Assembly: GCF_002812205.1 (NCBI RefSeq)
Contig: NZ_NPEA01000005.1
Span: 186,001-250,000 of the forward strand
Origin: Leptospira neocaledonica
GTDB lineage: Bacteria > Spirochaetota > Leptospiria > Leptospirales > Leptospiraceae
DNA length: 64,000 nt
Direction of reading: 5' to 3'
Position numbers and translations under genes: made by a program. Of the stretch, positions 47,577 through 56,903 are shown piece after piece; positions within the stretch are counted from its first letter, which is position 1; every line of letters starts with the position of its first letter. The notes beneath the pieces were generated by a model that worked only from the letters and a program-made list of their open reading frames with translations, had not been told where the DNA came from and did no database searches.

Positions 47577-48260
47577 GTGCGTAAGAATTTTATGAATCGG
47601 TTTCTCACAATTTTGAGTTTTTGCATTCTCTCAGGATGTATTAATTTGGCCGGGTTAGGTGAATATAGAAAAGGCTGGGTTCCGAAAGAATTTCATCAAA
47701 ATTATCTAAAGTTCGAAATCAGAAATTTTAAAGATAGAAAGAATTATGAACCAGATCGTTTTTTCTACAAGGTGAATCAATATAGATTCATTTTGAAATG
47801 GTTGGATCCGGATGTTTACTTTCCGTATACCGAAAAGGATCGAATTCCTCGCACTATCAATCCTCCTGAAAATTATTATATACATAAGAAGGATCTTCTT
47901 AAGCGAAATTGGGTTCGGCAAATAATGGAAGGAGACCGCAGGGATTACTTCGCCTACGATTGTGAGTATTGGATGCCACTTTTGCCGGGTAAAAAACAAT
48001 ATAGATTTTTTATAAATGACGAAATGGATCGCAGAAGAGAAGGCTTAGAACCTGAATTTGATCTTCCAGAAGGTTATTCGGTTCGAATGAAAGTGGTCCC
48101 CGCAATGCGAACTTTGGCGTCAGATCCGACACGGATACCGATCGGAGAACCTTCCAAAGATGCAGAACTTATTAGAAAAGGTTTCGAAATTGAATTCACA
48201 ATAGAGAAAAACCGTCCTGGCGAACAAGAGCCAGTATGCAATCTTGGGATTGAATCTTAG
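47577..48260 (+). CDS. Small lipoprotein, paralogue of the preceding gene
   Basis: The leader ends in FCILSGC (Cys21 from the GTG at 47577, or Cys16 from the ATG at 47592; the GTG form has a more basic start). The protein shares three blocks with its upstream neighbour, pointing to a tandem duplication that has diverged strongly. It also carries inserted charged loops (HKKDLLKRNWVRQIMEGDRRDYF). Function is unknown. Confidence 0.72.
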   Translation: MRKNFMNRFLTILSFCILSGCINLAGLGEYRKGWVPKEFHQNYLKFEIRNFKDRKNYEPDRFFYKVNQYRFILKWLDPDVYFPYTEKDRIPRTINPPENYYIHKKDLLKRNWVRQIMEGDRRDYFAYDCEYWMPLLPGKKQYRFFINDEMDRRREGLEPEFDLPEGYSVRMKVVPAMRTLASDPTRIPIGEPSKDAELIRKGFEIEFTIEKNRPGEQEPVCNLGIES

Positions 48261-48297
48261 TTTTATAAAAACAAAAAACTTAAATTAACAAAGGCAA

Positions 48298-48744
48298 ATG
48301 AAAACAATGAAACAGATCTACATTACGTTATTGATTGCACTTTCTATTACGAATTGTGTTGCGATCGATACATTAGGGTTAACTGATACTTACAAAGGAG
48401 ACGAGGCCAAGAAAAAATTATTAGATGCGGCAAAAATAGGAGATTATTTAACTGCGAATTCTTACTTTACTGATCAAGGTTATACAGGATCTCAATTGAG
48501 TTCTTTAGTAGCTACGCAGGTTTTAACTGCATCCTTTATTGATGAGGCGGTTTTTAATCTAGATGAATCCAAATATTATAAAAAGAAGGATGTAGATAAT
48601 TGTGCACAAGTGATCCAGTTCTCAGGAGTCGCTTTGGATTACGATTCTTTTACAGTATATTTAACCAATAGAACTTGTCGTTTGATTCCGAATGATCCTC
48701 TTCTTGATAAGAATATAGGTAAGAGTTCTAATAGCGGTCACTGA
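48298..48744 (+). CDS. Small leptospiral lipoprotein (resembles the TIGR04452 family)
   Basis: The leader ends in SITNC (Cys20), followed by VAIDTLGLTDTYKGDEAKKKL. The body is helical, with a conserved-looking Cys pair (DNCAQVIQFSGVAL and NRTCRLIPNDPLLD). This pattern recalls a lipoprotein family found in many copies in leptospires; I give the name from memory, not from a search. It lies 37 bases after the paralogous pair on the same strand and may share the transcript. Role unknown. Confidence 0.7.
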   Translation: MKTMKQIYITLLIALSITNCVAIDTLGLTDTYKGDEAKKKLLDAAKIGDYLTANSYFTDQGYTGSQLSSLVATQVLTASFIDEAVFNLDESKYYKKKDVDNCAQVIQFSGVALDYDSFTVYLTNRTCRLIPNDPLLDKNIGKSSNSGH

Positions 48745-48754
48745 AATAAGAGCG

Positions 48755-49396
48755 TTATCCCCCGAGTAACTCCCTATCTTCTTGGATAACCTTTGACACA
48801 TTGGTTATCCCTCCTTGAAAAAGAAGGCCTAAATAATCGGATAATTTTCTAAGATTATAACCATCTTCTTTTGCGAGTAGGACCATCGCTTCGAAGCCGG
48901 CTGCCACCATCATTACGGAAGTGATTCTGATTGGATGAGCGGGAAAACCTCCTAGCCCTACCATTCTTTCCAAGTCACTGTCCAATTCTTCCAAGATATA
49001 GGTCATCGAACCTCCTTGAAATAAATACCCCCGTATAATGTCCCTGTTTCTGGTCAATAGATCCAAATGAATTCTATCTTGCATCATCACTTGGAAAACC
49101 GCAAAGTATGCGTCGCTTAAAAAAGCCAGAGGAGTTTCCGCTTTTGCTCTTGCCTCTCTGATCCCTTTTCGGATCCCTTCAGCTAATTCGTCTGCAATGT
49201 CCTGCATTACGGATTCTTTATCTTTATAATAATTGTAGAATGTGCCTTGTGCCAGACCACTTTCTCGGATAATTTCCCTGGTGGAACATGCTTCGAATCC
49301 GATTGTAGCGAAAACTCTGCGAGCCGCGTTTAAGATCGCATTCCTATTTTTTGTTTTATTGTCCTGTCTTCTGGACCCGGATGGTGCTAGTTTCAT
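48755..49396 (-). CDS. TetR/AcrR family transcriptional regulator
   Basis: The N-terminal TetR HTH is clear (NAILNAARRVFATIGFEACSTREIIRESGLAQGTFYNYYKDKES, residues about 18-62). The C-terminal ligand domain is helical. The start overlaps the stop of the oxidoreductase gene (ATGA), so it is the third gene of a coupled operon and probably controls it. The likely effector is a lipid or acyl compound, judged only from its partners. Confidence 0.9.
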   Translation of the reverse strand: MKLAPSGSRRQDNKTKNRNAILNAARRVFATIGFEACSTREIIRESGLAQGTFYNYYKDKESVMQDIADELAEGIRKGIREARAKAETPLAFLSDAYFAVFQVMMQDRIHLDLLTRNRDIIRGYLFQGGSMTYILEELDSDLERMVGLGGFPAHPIRITSVMMVAAGFEAMVLLAKEDGYNLRKLSDYLGLLFQGGITNVSKVIQEDRELLGG

Positions 49397-50850
49397 TTGT
49401 GATAACGAATAGATTTTAGTTTATGAATTTTTTTTAATACTGTTTTGGCTGCATAGTATCCGCACATTCCGTGAACTCCTCCTCCTGGAGGTGTGGATCC
49501 GGAACAAATGTAAATATGAGGATCGGGTGTGGTATATGGATTTAGTTTTGCGATCGGTCTGAAAAATGCCTGAGGAAGGTCTGCTGCTCCTCCAGTGATC
49601 GCTCCTCCTATATAGTTTAAATTATAGGAGTAAAAGTCTTTTGTATTCATCGAATGTCTGGCTAATATTCTGTCTTTGAATCCGGGTGCGAATCTTTCGA
49701 TCTGGTTTTCTAAAATTTCAGCCATATCCTTTGTGGAGCCCGAAGGTACATGGCAATATGCATAACCTGTATGTTTTCCTTTAGGAGCTCGGGTCGAATC
49801 GAATTGGCTTTGTTGGACTACTAACATATAGGGGCGGTCTGGATGTTTTCCTGACCATACTTCCGATTCTGCCTTTGCGATTTCGGAAAGTTTTCCGCCT
49901 ACATGAACGGTGGAAGCTTGCAAACAACTTGGATCTTTCCAGGGTATGGGTCCGTCCAATGCCCAGTCCATCTTGAAAACTCCGGGTCCGTAATTATAGG
50001 AAGAGATCCTTCGTATATAAGAAGAAGATAATGTATTTCCTGCAACCGATCCAAGTTGATCGGGACTCGTATCAAAAAGGATGGCCTTCGTTTTTGGAAG
50101 TTGCGAAAGATTTGTTATCTTATAGTTGGTTTGGATTTTGACTCCGAGACCCTTAAGATAAGATTCCAGAGATTTTGCGATCATCGCGGATCCACCTTCT
50201 ACGACCGGCCAAGACCGAACATGTCCCGTAAGGGAGAATAAAAGACCGAGTGCCCCGCTTAAAAGTTTTTCCAACGGAAAAATAGAATGCCCTGCGCAGC
50301 CTGCGAATAATGCCTTAGCCCTTTCTTCTTTAAACCAAGAATTTGCGATCGATTTTGCAGATCGTAGACCTAATAATCCGAATCTTGCTAATAAGAATGG
50401 ATGTTTTGGAATCCCAAGGGGAGCTAACGCGTCAGACAAAAGTCCTTCCGGATTTTTTAGAAAAGGAGAGATGAGTTTTATATAAGACTTTTTATCTGCA
50501 CCCAAATTCTCCGCGGTTTCCTCCAAAGACAATTTTAGAAGTACCGCAGATTCTCCATCCAAAGGATGTGCCACAGAAGCTTCCGGTTCTATCCATTTGA
50601 GTCCGTGTTTTTCCAAAGGAAGTGTTTTGAGATAGGGAGATAAAATGCCCATAGGATGGGCGGCGGAACAAACATCATGGTGAAAACCCGGTAAGGTTAA
50701 TTCTTTTGTTCTTAATCCGCCGCCGATTGTATCCGAAGCTTCCAATATTAAAACGGAAAGTCCGGAACCAGCCAGGACGGAGGCTGCTGCCAATCCGTTC
50801 GGGCCGGATCCTATGATACAAATATCATATTCTTCGGAGCTGAAATCCAT
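49393..50850 (-). CDS. FAD-dependent oxidoreductase, phytoene-desaturase-like
   Basis: The 485-residue flavoenzyme has the dinucleotide motif DICIIGSGPNGLAAASVLAGSG (N-terminal) with the second glycine-rich ILEASDTIGGGLRTKELTLPGF, and a C-terminal SGSTPPGGGVHGMCGYYAAKTVL. These are hallmarks of the CrtI/amine-oxidase-like group that saturates or desaturates isoprenoids or retinol-type lipids. No carotenoid gene is adjacent. The ATG overlaps the stop of the DUF3556-like gene (TAATG). Confidence 0.9.
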   Translation of the reverse strand: MDFSSEEYDICIIGSGPNGLAAASVLAGSGLSVLILEASDTIGGGLRTKELTLPGFHHDVCSAAHPMGILSPYLKTLPLEKHGLKWIEPEASVAHPLDGESAVLLKLSLEETAENLGADKKSYIKLISPFLKNPEGLLSDALAPLGIPKHPFLLARFGLLGLRSAKSIANSWFKEERAKALFAGCAGHSIFPLEKLLSGALGLLFSLTGHVRSWPVVEGGSAMIAKSLESYLKGLGVKIQTNYKITNLSQLPKTKAILFDTSPDQLGSVAGNTLSSSYIRRISSYNYGPGVFKMDWALDGPIPWKDPSCLQASTVHVGGKLSEIAKAESEVWSGKHPDRPYMLVVQQSQFDSTRAPKGKHTGYAYCHVPSGSTKDMAEILENQIERFAPGFKDRILARHSMNTKDFYSYNLNYIGGAITGGAADLPQAFFRPIAKLNPYTTPDPHIYICSGSTPPGGGVHGMCGYYAAKTVLKKIHKLKSIRYHK

Positions 50851-52493
50851 TATTTAGTCGGCCAAGGTTGGAGTTCCTTCAAATCGGCAACTTCTATCTT
50901 TCCATCTTCTATTAATCCTTTTTCCGCGTCGTGGATCCTGTAATTAATAGTAGATTTTCCTAATGGTTGTCCTTCTATAAAGATACAGCGTAATTCTTCG
51001 TCCTTGAATCCACACTGTGCTTGTACGGATCTAAGTAGTTGTTCGCTATGCAAGTGACCTTCTCCGAAGTTCCAGCCTACTACCATTCCTGCGATCAGTT
51101 CACCTTCTACCCATTCGTACTTTTCAAAATTTTTAACGGCTTTTGGTACTAACTTTTGGAATGCCTTTCCGTGTAAGTGCATGAGTCTAAAGGCCATTAC
51201 CTTACTCACTAAACCTACGGATACTTTTCTTTCGTAGAACATATCTAATTGGTCGTACAACCATCCAGAAGTTTTGGTGAGCTTCTCTAATTTTTTATAA
51301 CTATCTTCTTTGAACATCCATACGCTTACCGCCCAGTTTCCTGCGTAATATCTCATTGCGAGTAAGAAGGAAATCCAATCAGGTCTGATATTTCCGATCA
51401 ATGGAAGAGCCAAAGAGAAAACGAATAAGAAAGCCGCAACAGGTGCAGAATCTAATTGAAAAGGAGTGATGGTTGGATTCGCTCCGAATAAGAAGAAGGC
51501 TGAGTAAACCACTAAGAAGTTCCATTCTATCGGAACTCCCATTGGGAAGTTACTGGTGATATAACTATGTAGGAATACCATCATCCCGAGTCCTAAGTAT
51601 AGGACCGTCTGAGAACCAGTCATGATTGCTGTAAATAAAACGATCGGAGTTCCCATTTCCAGAACGATTCCCATATTCGCTTTTGCAATTGCGGTGGAAG
51701 AAGGACGAAGATCATCCGGATAATTTTTATACATCGCCTTTCTAAACCATGCGAACGGTGTGAAAGGACTATTGCTTGCCATCACACAAACTACACTTGG
51801 AAAGTGAGAATTAAGTTTGGAGAATCCTGCAAATAACCAGATGGAAAGTTGGACTATCATTGCGCCTGCAATCCAGTTCTGCGCGAATGCAAATACTACG
51901 ATGGTGACCCAATAATGTTCCGCTCTTGCAGCGAGAAAAACAGTTTTATCTAATATACCTGCAATGACTAAACCAATGATGATTGGTAAAAATTGTTCGA
52001 ATCCTGGAGCAGGGTGGATCAAACATAAAACGGAATAAACTAGAACCGAAGCGTAAGCTACGATTTCTAAAATTCCTCTGGTTCTTCCCCCGATGATTGG
52101 AGCTCCTTCGAATAAAGGCATTTTTGTAGTCTTAGGTCTTAAAAAATATAAGAACCCGCCTACAGGAGGGAAGTATCTTCCGGTTAAGGGACCGCTTCCG
52201 CAACCGAGGCCCAATACTTCGAAGAGTAAACTCCATACGATCGCTTTTTGAAAAGCTACCGGAACAAACCACCAAGAGATGGTATCCCAGGCCCCGAGTC
52301 CAGGACTGAAAGAGCAGAAATATATCCAACCTGCAATATACAATGCGATCTTTAAAACGTATACGATATAAGCTCCGAGGGGGGAGCCGTAACCTTGGAC
52401 TGCCCAGGCCTGGCAGGACAAACGGGCCCTGTCTGCGAACGACATTTTTGCCCAGGCCAAGGCATCATAGGGGGGAGCTTTAGGAAGGAACAT
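50850..52493 (-). CDS. Multi-pass membrane protein, DUF3556-like
   Basis: The 547-residue protein starts with FLPKAPPYDALAWAKMSFADRARL and has about ten membrane helices between residues 45 and 400. It contains motifs conserved in the DUF3556 group as I recall it (LFEVLGLGCGSGPLTGRYFPPVGGF and HFPSVVCVMASNSPFTP). A soluble C-terminal part of about 140 residues follows (EWVEGELIAGMVVGWNFGEGHLHSEQLL). It heads the operon; the following FAD oxidoreductase overlaps it. Actinobacterial relatives pair with similar oxidoreductases, which suggests a joint lipid-modifying role. Confidence 0.75.
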   Translation of the reverse strand: MFLPKAPPYDALAWAKMSFADRARLSCQAWAVQGYGSPLGAYIVYVLKIALYIAGWIYFCSFSPGLGAWDTISWWFVPVAFQKAIVWSLLFEVLGLGCGSGPLTGRYFPPVGGFLYFLRPKTTKMPLFEGAPIIGGRTRGILEIVAYASVLVYSVLCLIHPAPGFEQFLPIIIGLVIAGILDKTVFLAARAEHYWVTIVVFAFAQNWIAGAMIVQLSIWLFAGFSKLNSHFPSVVCVMASNSPFTPFAWFRKAMYKNYPDDLRPSSTAIAKANMGIVLEMGTPIVLFTAIMTGSQTVLYLGLGMMVFLHSYITSNFPMGVPIEWNFLVVYSAFFLFGANPTITPFQLDSAPVAAFLFVFSLALPLIGNIRPDWISFLLAMRYYAGNWAVSVWMFKEDSYKKLEKLTKTSGWLYDQLDMFYERKVSVGLVSKVMAFRLMHLHGKAFQKLVPKAVKNFEKYEWVEGELIAGMVVGWNFGEGHLHSEQLLRSVQAQCGFKDEELRCIFIEGQPLGKSTINYRIHDAEKGLIEDGKIEVADLKELQPWPTK

Positions 52494-52563
52494 CTTTCTC
52501 TCCGTATTCTATATTTAGAGGGAGTGATATACAGGAGTCGAAAGAAATGTCAAGAAAAAATGA

Positions 52564-54069
52564 CTAATTGGTCACATTTAGAATGTGTTTTATCGTGAAT
52601 TCTTCTTGGATCCCGCAGTTTTCTAAAAACGACTCATCATGCGAAACGATCACAACCCCCGCCTTGAATTCGCTGATCAGTGATTCCAGAAATTCTATAT
52701 TCCCCAAATCCAGGTTATTTGTGGGTTCATCCAAAAGTAGAAGTTCCGCTTTTTCCGTGCTTAATAGTCCTCTTGCCAATGCCGCTCTCAAACGTTCTCC
52801 ACCGCTAAGCGTATGTACTTTTTGGAAAACATTGTCCTTGAAAAATAAAAATTTAGCCAGTCCATTCCTGATCTCGCTTTCATCTAAGTTGGAAACGTCT
52901 CTTATATTTTCAAAGACACTCTTAGAATCCTCCAATTGGTTACATCTTTGGTCTATATATAAGGTATTCAATTTCCCTAATGTAATAGATCCTCTTGTTT
53001 CAAAATTGGACCCTAATAGAGCTTGTAATAAGGTGGATTTTCCGGATCCATTTGGACCTTTAATTACTATCCTAACATTTCCTTTCCAAGAGAAGTTTAA
53101 ATTTTCCTGATAGATCCATTCCTGAAAACGCACATTAAAATCTTTTGCCTCTGCGATTAGTTTTTGAGAAGGTATTTCTTTTCCGGAAAGATCCGCATAC
53201 ATGACAGGATCAATTTTTAATCGATCCATTACATTATAAACTTCTTGGATCTTGTCATTTGCTTTTTCTAAGCTGGAATAGTTTAATTTTCCAGAAGTGG
53301 TTTGTGCATTTCTTTTACGAGCTCCTAATAAAATTTTAGGTGTACCACCTTTGGACGCTGATTTTGTACCTTTGCGATTTTTTCTTTCTTGTCTATCGAT
53401 CTGTTCTATTCTTTCCGCCTGGGCAATATCTCTTTCTCTTCTTGCTTTTTCCAAGGCAGCCTCAGAATTTTTTCGTTCTCTTTCCTTTGTCTCTTCATAC
53501 GAATTCCATCCACCTCCGTACTTGTTCAAACCAAGATTGGATAATTCTAAGATTGTTTCGCAGAGTTTTAGACATTCTCGATCATGAGATATAAGTAGAA
53601 GCCCATACTTGTAATCTTGTAGAAATCGGATCAAAACTTTTTTTGCTTCCCCGTCCAGATCGTTTGTAGGTTCATCCAGTATTAAAAATTGGTCTTCCAG
53701 TTTTTCTGCGAGCCGGACCCTCATCCATTGCCCTCCGCTCAATTGATTGCAAAAATGTTTTCGATCAATTCCTGCTAAAAGTTTTTCACCAAGGAGTGAC
53801 CAGGAATAGTTTTGTAAATATTCCTCCACAGTGATTTGTTCCGGTTTTTCTCTTTGAGGTAGATGGGATACTGTAGAATTTCTGGAAATTTTTCCTTTGC
53901 TAGTTTCGATCTCTCCTGAGATCAATTTGGCAAGGTAAGACTTTCCGATTCCGTTTGGACCCACAAGAGCGATACGTTCTTGCCCTAAAGAAAAATTAAA
54001 ATTTTGAAATAGAATACGTCCGTCCGAAAATTCGAAAGAGACGTCCTTTGCGACGATACTTGATTGCAT
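52564..54069 (-). CDS. ABC-F family ATPase
   Basis: ABC-F proteins bind the ribosomal E site and either rescue stalled ribosomes or protect them from antibiotics. Two nucleotide-binding domains are seen: Walker A VGPNGIGKSYL and GPNGSGKSTLL, signatures LSGGQWMRVRLAEKL and LSGGERLRAALARGL, Walker B ILDEPTNDLDG and LLDEPTNNLDL. The inter-domain linker is long and basic (about 195-290). There is no membrane part. The divergence from housekeeping EttA, the Tyr in the first P-loop (GKSY) and the single-gene setting leave open an antibiotic-resistance-type role. Confidence 0.9.
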   Translation of the reverse strand: MQSSIVAKDVSFEFSDGRILFQNFNFSLGQERIALVGPNGIGKSYLAKLISGEIETSKGKISRNSTVSHLPQREKPEQITVEEYLQNYSWSLLGEKLLAGIDRKHFCNQLSGGQWMRVRLAEKLEDQFLILDEPTNDLDGEAKKVLIRFLQDYKYGLLLISHDRECLKLCETILELSNLGLNKYGGGWNSYEETKERERKNSEAALEKARRERDIAQAERIEQIDRQERKNRKGTKSASKGGTPKILLGARKRNAQTTSGKLNYSSLEKANDKIQEVYNVMDRLKIDPVMYADLSGKEIPSQKLIAEAKDFNVRFQEWIYQENLNFSWKGNVRIVIKGPNGSGKSTLLQALLGSNFETRGSITLGKLNTLYIDQRCNQLEDSKSVFENIRDVSNLDESEIRNGLAKFLFFKDNVFQKVHTLSGGERLRAALARGLLSTEKAELLLLDEPTNNLDLGNIEFLESLISEFKAGVVIVSHDESFLENCGIQEEFTIKHILNVTN

Positions 54070-54259
54070 AACAAACCCTTTGCGCAGCTTAAGGCGCAGA
54101 TTATAGAAAATTGATTGGGGTGGGTTTGTTTAAGATGCCATAAGACTCCGGTTGCCCAGAGAATTATTAGACTAATTGAAATGTTTCAAAATTGCAAGGG
54201 AAATTATAATTCTGCTTATCGAGTTTCTGACTATATGATTTCCCGACCTTTGCGCGGTA

Positions 54260-55183
54260 TTAATTGAACGAACGACGAAATTCCACTGGAGTAAGTTTTG
54301 TCTTACTTTTGAATAGTTTACTGAAGGATTGAGAATGTTCGAAACCGAGCTCATAAGCAATTGCGGTTATCGGCAAATCGGTAGTAGACAATCTTTCTTT
54401 TGCCTGTTCAATCAATTTATCGTGTATATGCTGCTGAGTACTTTGACCGGTTAATACGTTTAGTAGTCCGCTTAGATATTTCGGAGAAACATTCAATAGA
54501 TCCGCTACATATTGGACCGAAGGTAAACCTTTTTGTCTCAAGTCTCCTTCTCTAAAATATTCGACCAAAATTTCTTCTAAACGATCCAAGAGTTTATGAT
54601 TCGTGATCTTTCTTGTGATAAACTGACGATGATAAAATCTCTCCGCATAATTGAGTAGAGTGGTAATATGAGAAATAATGATATCCTGGCTAAATTTGTC
54701 GATATTGGAATGATATTCTTGCCGAATATTACTTACAATATCGTTCAATACGATCTCCTCTTTTTCCGACAAGAATAAGGCCTCGTTCACCGAGTAATCA
54801 AAATATTCGTATTTCCGAATATTCTTCGCCAATGTTGAATTCCAGATGAAGTCCGGATGGACTAGTAAGATCCATCCGGAATGTTCCGGTTTTCTGTCGT
54901 TACCGATCTCGATCCTAAAAACTTGACCGGGAGCCATAAAGAATAAGATTCCATCGTCAAAATCATATTCCTGCTGCCCGTATTTCATTTTTACAGCAGA
55001 GTTCCTTTTCAGAGAAATGGAATAAAAATCGAGAGTCCAACTTGTAAGATTAAAATCCGAAGAATGTATAATAGATCCATAATCAACTACGCTAATCAGA
55101 GGATGTTCGGGTTTTGGTAAACCTCTCAACTGATGAAATTCACTAATGGTCTTAATTCTATACGGTTTTTGAATGTCTTTCAC
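54260..55183 (-). CDS. AraC family transcriptional regulator
   Basis: The N-terminal cupin-like sensor domain spans about 1-180. The C-terminal double HTH is recognised from QYVADLLNVSPKYLSGLLNVLTGQSTQQHI and ITAIAYELGFEHSQSFSKLFKSKTKLTPVEFRR. It follows the NmrA-like gene by seven bases on the same strand and probably regulates it. Confidence 0.9.
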   Translation of the reverse strand: MKDIQKPYRIKTISEFHQLRGLPKPEHPLISVVDYGSIIHSSDFNLTSWTLDFYSISLKRNSAVKMKYGQQEYDFDDGILFFMAPGQVFRIEIGNDRKPEHSGWILLVHPDFIWNSTLAKNIRKYEYFDYSVNEALFLSEKEEIVLNDIVSNIRQEYHSNIDKFSQDIIISHITTLLNYAERFYHRQFITRKITNHKLLDRLEEILVEYFREGDLRQKGLPSVQYVADLLNVSPKYLSGLLNVLTGQSTQQHIHDKLIEQAKERLSTTDLPITAIAYELGFEHSQSFSKLFKSKTKLTPVEFRRSFN

Positions 55184-55190
55184 GTTGAGC

Positions 55191-56096
55191 CTACTTCATT
55201 TGCTCATAAGCCGAAGCAAAATTTTTAGCAAAGTCTTTTAATTTGGTCTTTTCCAATATTGGCCGATTTCGGAAATAGTCCTCATATAATACTCCTCCTC
55301 TTCTGGAAGCATTCATTTCCATAAAACCTTTTGCTGTTTTTGGATTCATCCCGGCTGCAATCATTCCATTCAATGCTTCTTCATCGGAGATTACCAACCA
55401 TTTCAGATCCGGCTTTCCAATCGTTTCTCCCAAAATTTTTGCGATTTCGTTAGGCGAAACTTCATCACTTGCGATATATCGAATACTTCTTCCTTCGAAC
55501 GGTTTTTCGATTTCTTCTGCAATTACATCCGCAATATCCGAAGGAGAAACCCAGGGTTCTATTTCATCTCCTCCATAATTGGATATGATCGCTCCTCTCG
55601 TCTTTATCGTTTGAATAAATGCAAACATATTATAATAAAATCCCACTGGCCGCATAAACTTAATCGAAACATTGCTTGGTAATTTTTGTAGAATATTTTC
55701 CGCTTCATGATGAAAGGCGAGTATCCCGTTATTCGAATTTGTATGTGCTCCTATGCTACTCAAATGAATCACTCGTTTAATTCCAGATTGTTCGATAGCT
55801 ACTTTATAACTATTTGCAATCCGACGAATTGTTTCCATTATATCCAGGTTATGATCGAAAAAGCTCTCGTAACCGATTGCTTCCATGGCATAGACTATAT
55901 CCGCGCCTTGAAAGGTTTGCGATAAAAATTCTTTATCTTCCATTTTGCCGATGGAAGGAATAGCGCCTATCGCTTCAATTTCCTTTATCCGCTCCGGATT
56001 ACTACTGATGACAGTAACTGAGTGGCCTTTTTGAATCAATTTTTTGGTAAGCGGTTTACTTATATGTCCGAGTGAACCGGTAATAATAATCTTCAT
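55191..56096 (-). CDS. NAD(P)-binding NmrA-like oxidoreductase (atypical SDR)
   Basis: The Rossmann motif ITGSLGHISKPLTKKLIQKGHSVTVISS opens the protein, followed by DIVYAMEAIGYES and the HLSSIGAH region. The tyrosine-lysine catalytic pair of classical SDRs is not in the usual place, as in NmrA-type redox sensors and quinone reductases (QOR2-like). It is cotranscribed with the AraC gene, a common pairing for compound-induced reductases. Confidence 0.87.
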   Translation of the reverse strand: MKIIITGSLGHISKPLTKKLIQKGHSVTVISSNPERIKEIEAIGAIPSIGKMEDKEFLSQTFQGADIVYAMEAIGYESFFDHNLDIMETIRRIANSYKVAIEQSGIKRVIHLSSIGAHTNSNNGILAFHHEAENILQKLPSNVSIKFMRPVGFYYNMFAFIQTIKTRGAIISNYGGDEIEPWVSPSDIADVIAEEIEKPFEGRSIRYIASDEVSPNEIAKILGETIGKPDLKWLVISDEEALNGMIAAGMNPKTAKGFMEMNASRRGGVLYEDYFRNRPILEKTKLKDFAKNFASAYEQMK

Positions 56097-56239
56097 AGGT
56101 ATTCTCCTGAATTAGAGATGCTTGTATAAGCGGTATTTCCTATTCAGATCGATTTAAGATATGAGAAGTTCTTTTCTTAGAGATTATTCGTGTAGCCGAA
56201 CTTCAGGCGAATGTAGCCGTTTTGCATGTTACAAATGTC

Positions 56240-56275
56240 TTGACATTGCTAAAAATATATATTCTAGTATATATA
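56240..56275 (+). promoter_or_regulatory. vapBC promoter with overlapping palindrome
   Basis: TTGACA at 56240-56245 is a consensus -35. Downstream, TATATATTCTAGTATATATA (56256-56275) is a near-perfect 20-base palindrome (one mismatched pair) around CTAG. It covers the -10 region and runs into the vapB start codon. VapBC complexes usually repress their own operon by binding such sites. The leader would be very short. Confidence 0.6.
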
Positions 56276-56505
56276 TGAATCGAGCCAAAATATTCAAAAA
56301 TGGAGACAGCCAGGCTGTTCGTCTTCCGAAAGAATATAGATTTAAAGGTAAAGAAGTCTATATCCATAAGGAAGGAGAAATCGTAATATTGACTCCTATA
56401 CAGGATGCTGTAGACAGATTTTGGAATACTCTAAATGAATTTTCCAGCGACTTCAAAATAGAAAGGGATCAGCCTAAGGATTATGATAGGCGTGATCCAA
56501 TATGA
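56275..56505 (+). CDS. vapB: Antitoxin VapB (AbrB/MazE-like)
   Basis: The 76-residue protein begins MNRAKIFKNGDSQAVRLPKE, the swapped-hairpin AbrB DNA-binding fold of VapB antitoxins, and continues VYIHKEGEIVILTP. The C-terminal part (DAVDRFWNTLNEFSSDF) would wrap the toxin. The ATG at 56275 is chosen because a longer frame upstream crosses the promoter and has no matching family sequence. Its stop overlaps the vapC start (ATGA). Confidence 0.9.
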   Translation: MNRAKIFKNGDSQAVRLPKEYRFKGKEVYIHKEGEIVILTPIQDAVDRFWNTLNEFSSDFKIERDQPKDYDRRDPI

Positions 56506-56903
56506 ATAAGTATCTTTTAGATACAAACATTTGTATTTATATCATAAATCAAAGACCCGATTCAGTTTATAAGAAATTTAAGAAGGTAGCTTTAGAGAAT
56601 ATCTATATCTCTTCTATTACGGAATTTGAATTATATTTTGGCGTTGAAAAAAGTCTTCATAAAGAAAAGAATAGGAGAGCATTGGCTGATTTTATTGGAT
56701 ATTTGAATATATTACCATTCGATAGCAATTCATCAGCAATCGCTGCTAAAATGCGTTTCAGCTTAGAGAAATCAGGGAAGCCGATAGGGCCTTTTGATCT
56801 ATTAATAGCATCTCAAGCTATTTCTAACGATCACATCCTTGTGACTAATAATGAAAAAGAATTCAAAAGGATTAAAGAGTTAAAACTAGACAATTGGTTA
56901 TAA
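56502..56903 (+). CDS. vapC: Toxin VapC (PIN-domain ribonuclease)
   Basis: VapC toxins cut tRNA or rRNA when freed from VapB. The four acidic PIN positions are visible: LLDTNICIYI (Asp7), SITEFELYFGVE, PFDLLIASQA and the late LVTNNEKEFKRI. The 133 residues match the family. It is fused by a four-base overlap to vapB. The adjacent tRNA-Arg gene is interesting because tRNAs are VapC targets, but nothing in the sequence links them. Confidence 0.92.
   Translation: MNKYLLDTNICIYIINQRPDSVYKKFKKVALENIYISSITEFELYFGVEKSLHKEKNRRALADFIGYLNILPFDSNSSAIAAKMRFSLEKSGKPIGPFDLLIASQAISNDHILVTNNEKEFKRIKELKLDNWL

Noticed and set aside
56161..56274. Longer N-terminal extension of VapB
   Set aside because: The extension crosses the consensus -35 and the palindrome, and reads as unrelated Cys/Ser-rich sequence, while MNRAKIFKNGDSQAVRLPKE matches the normal antitoxin start.
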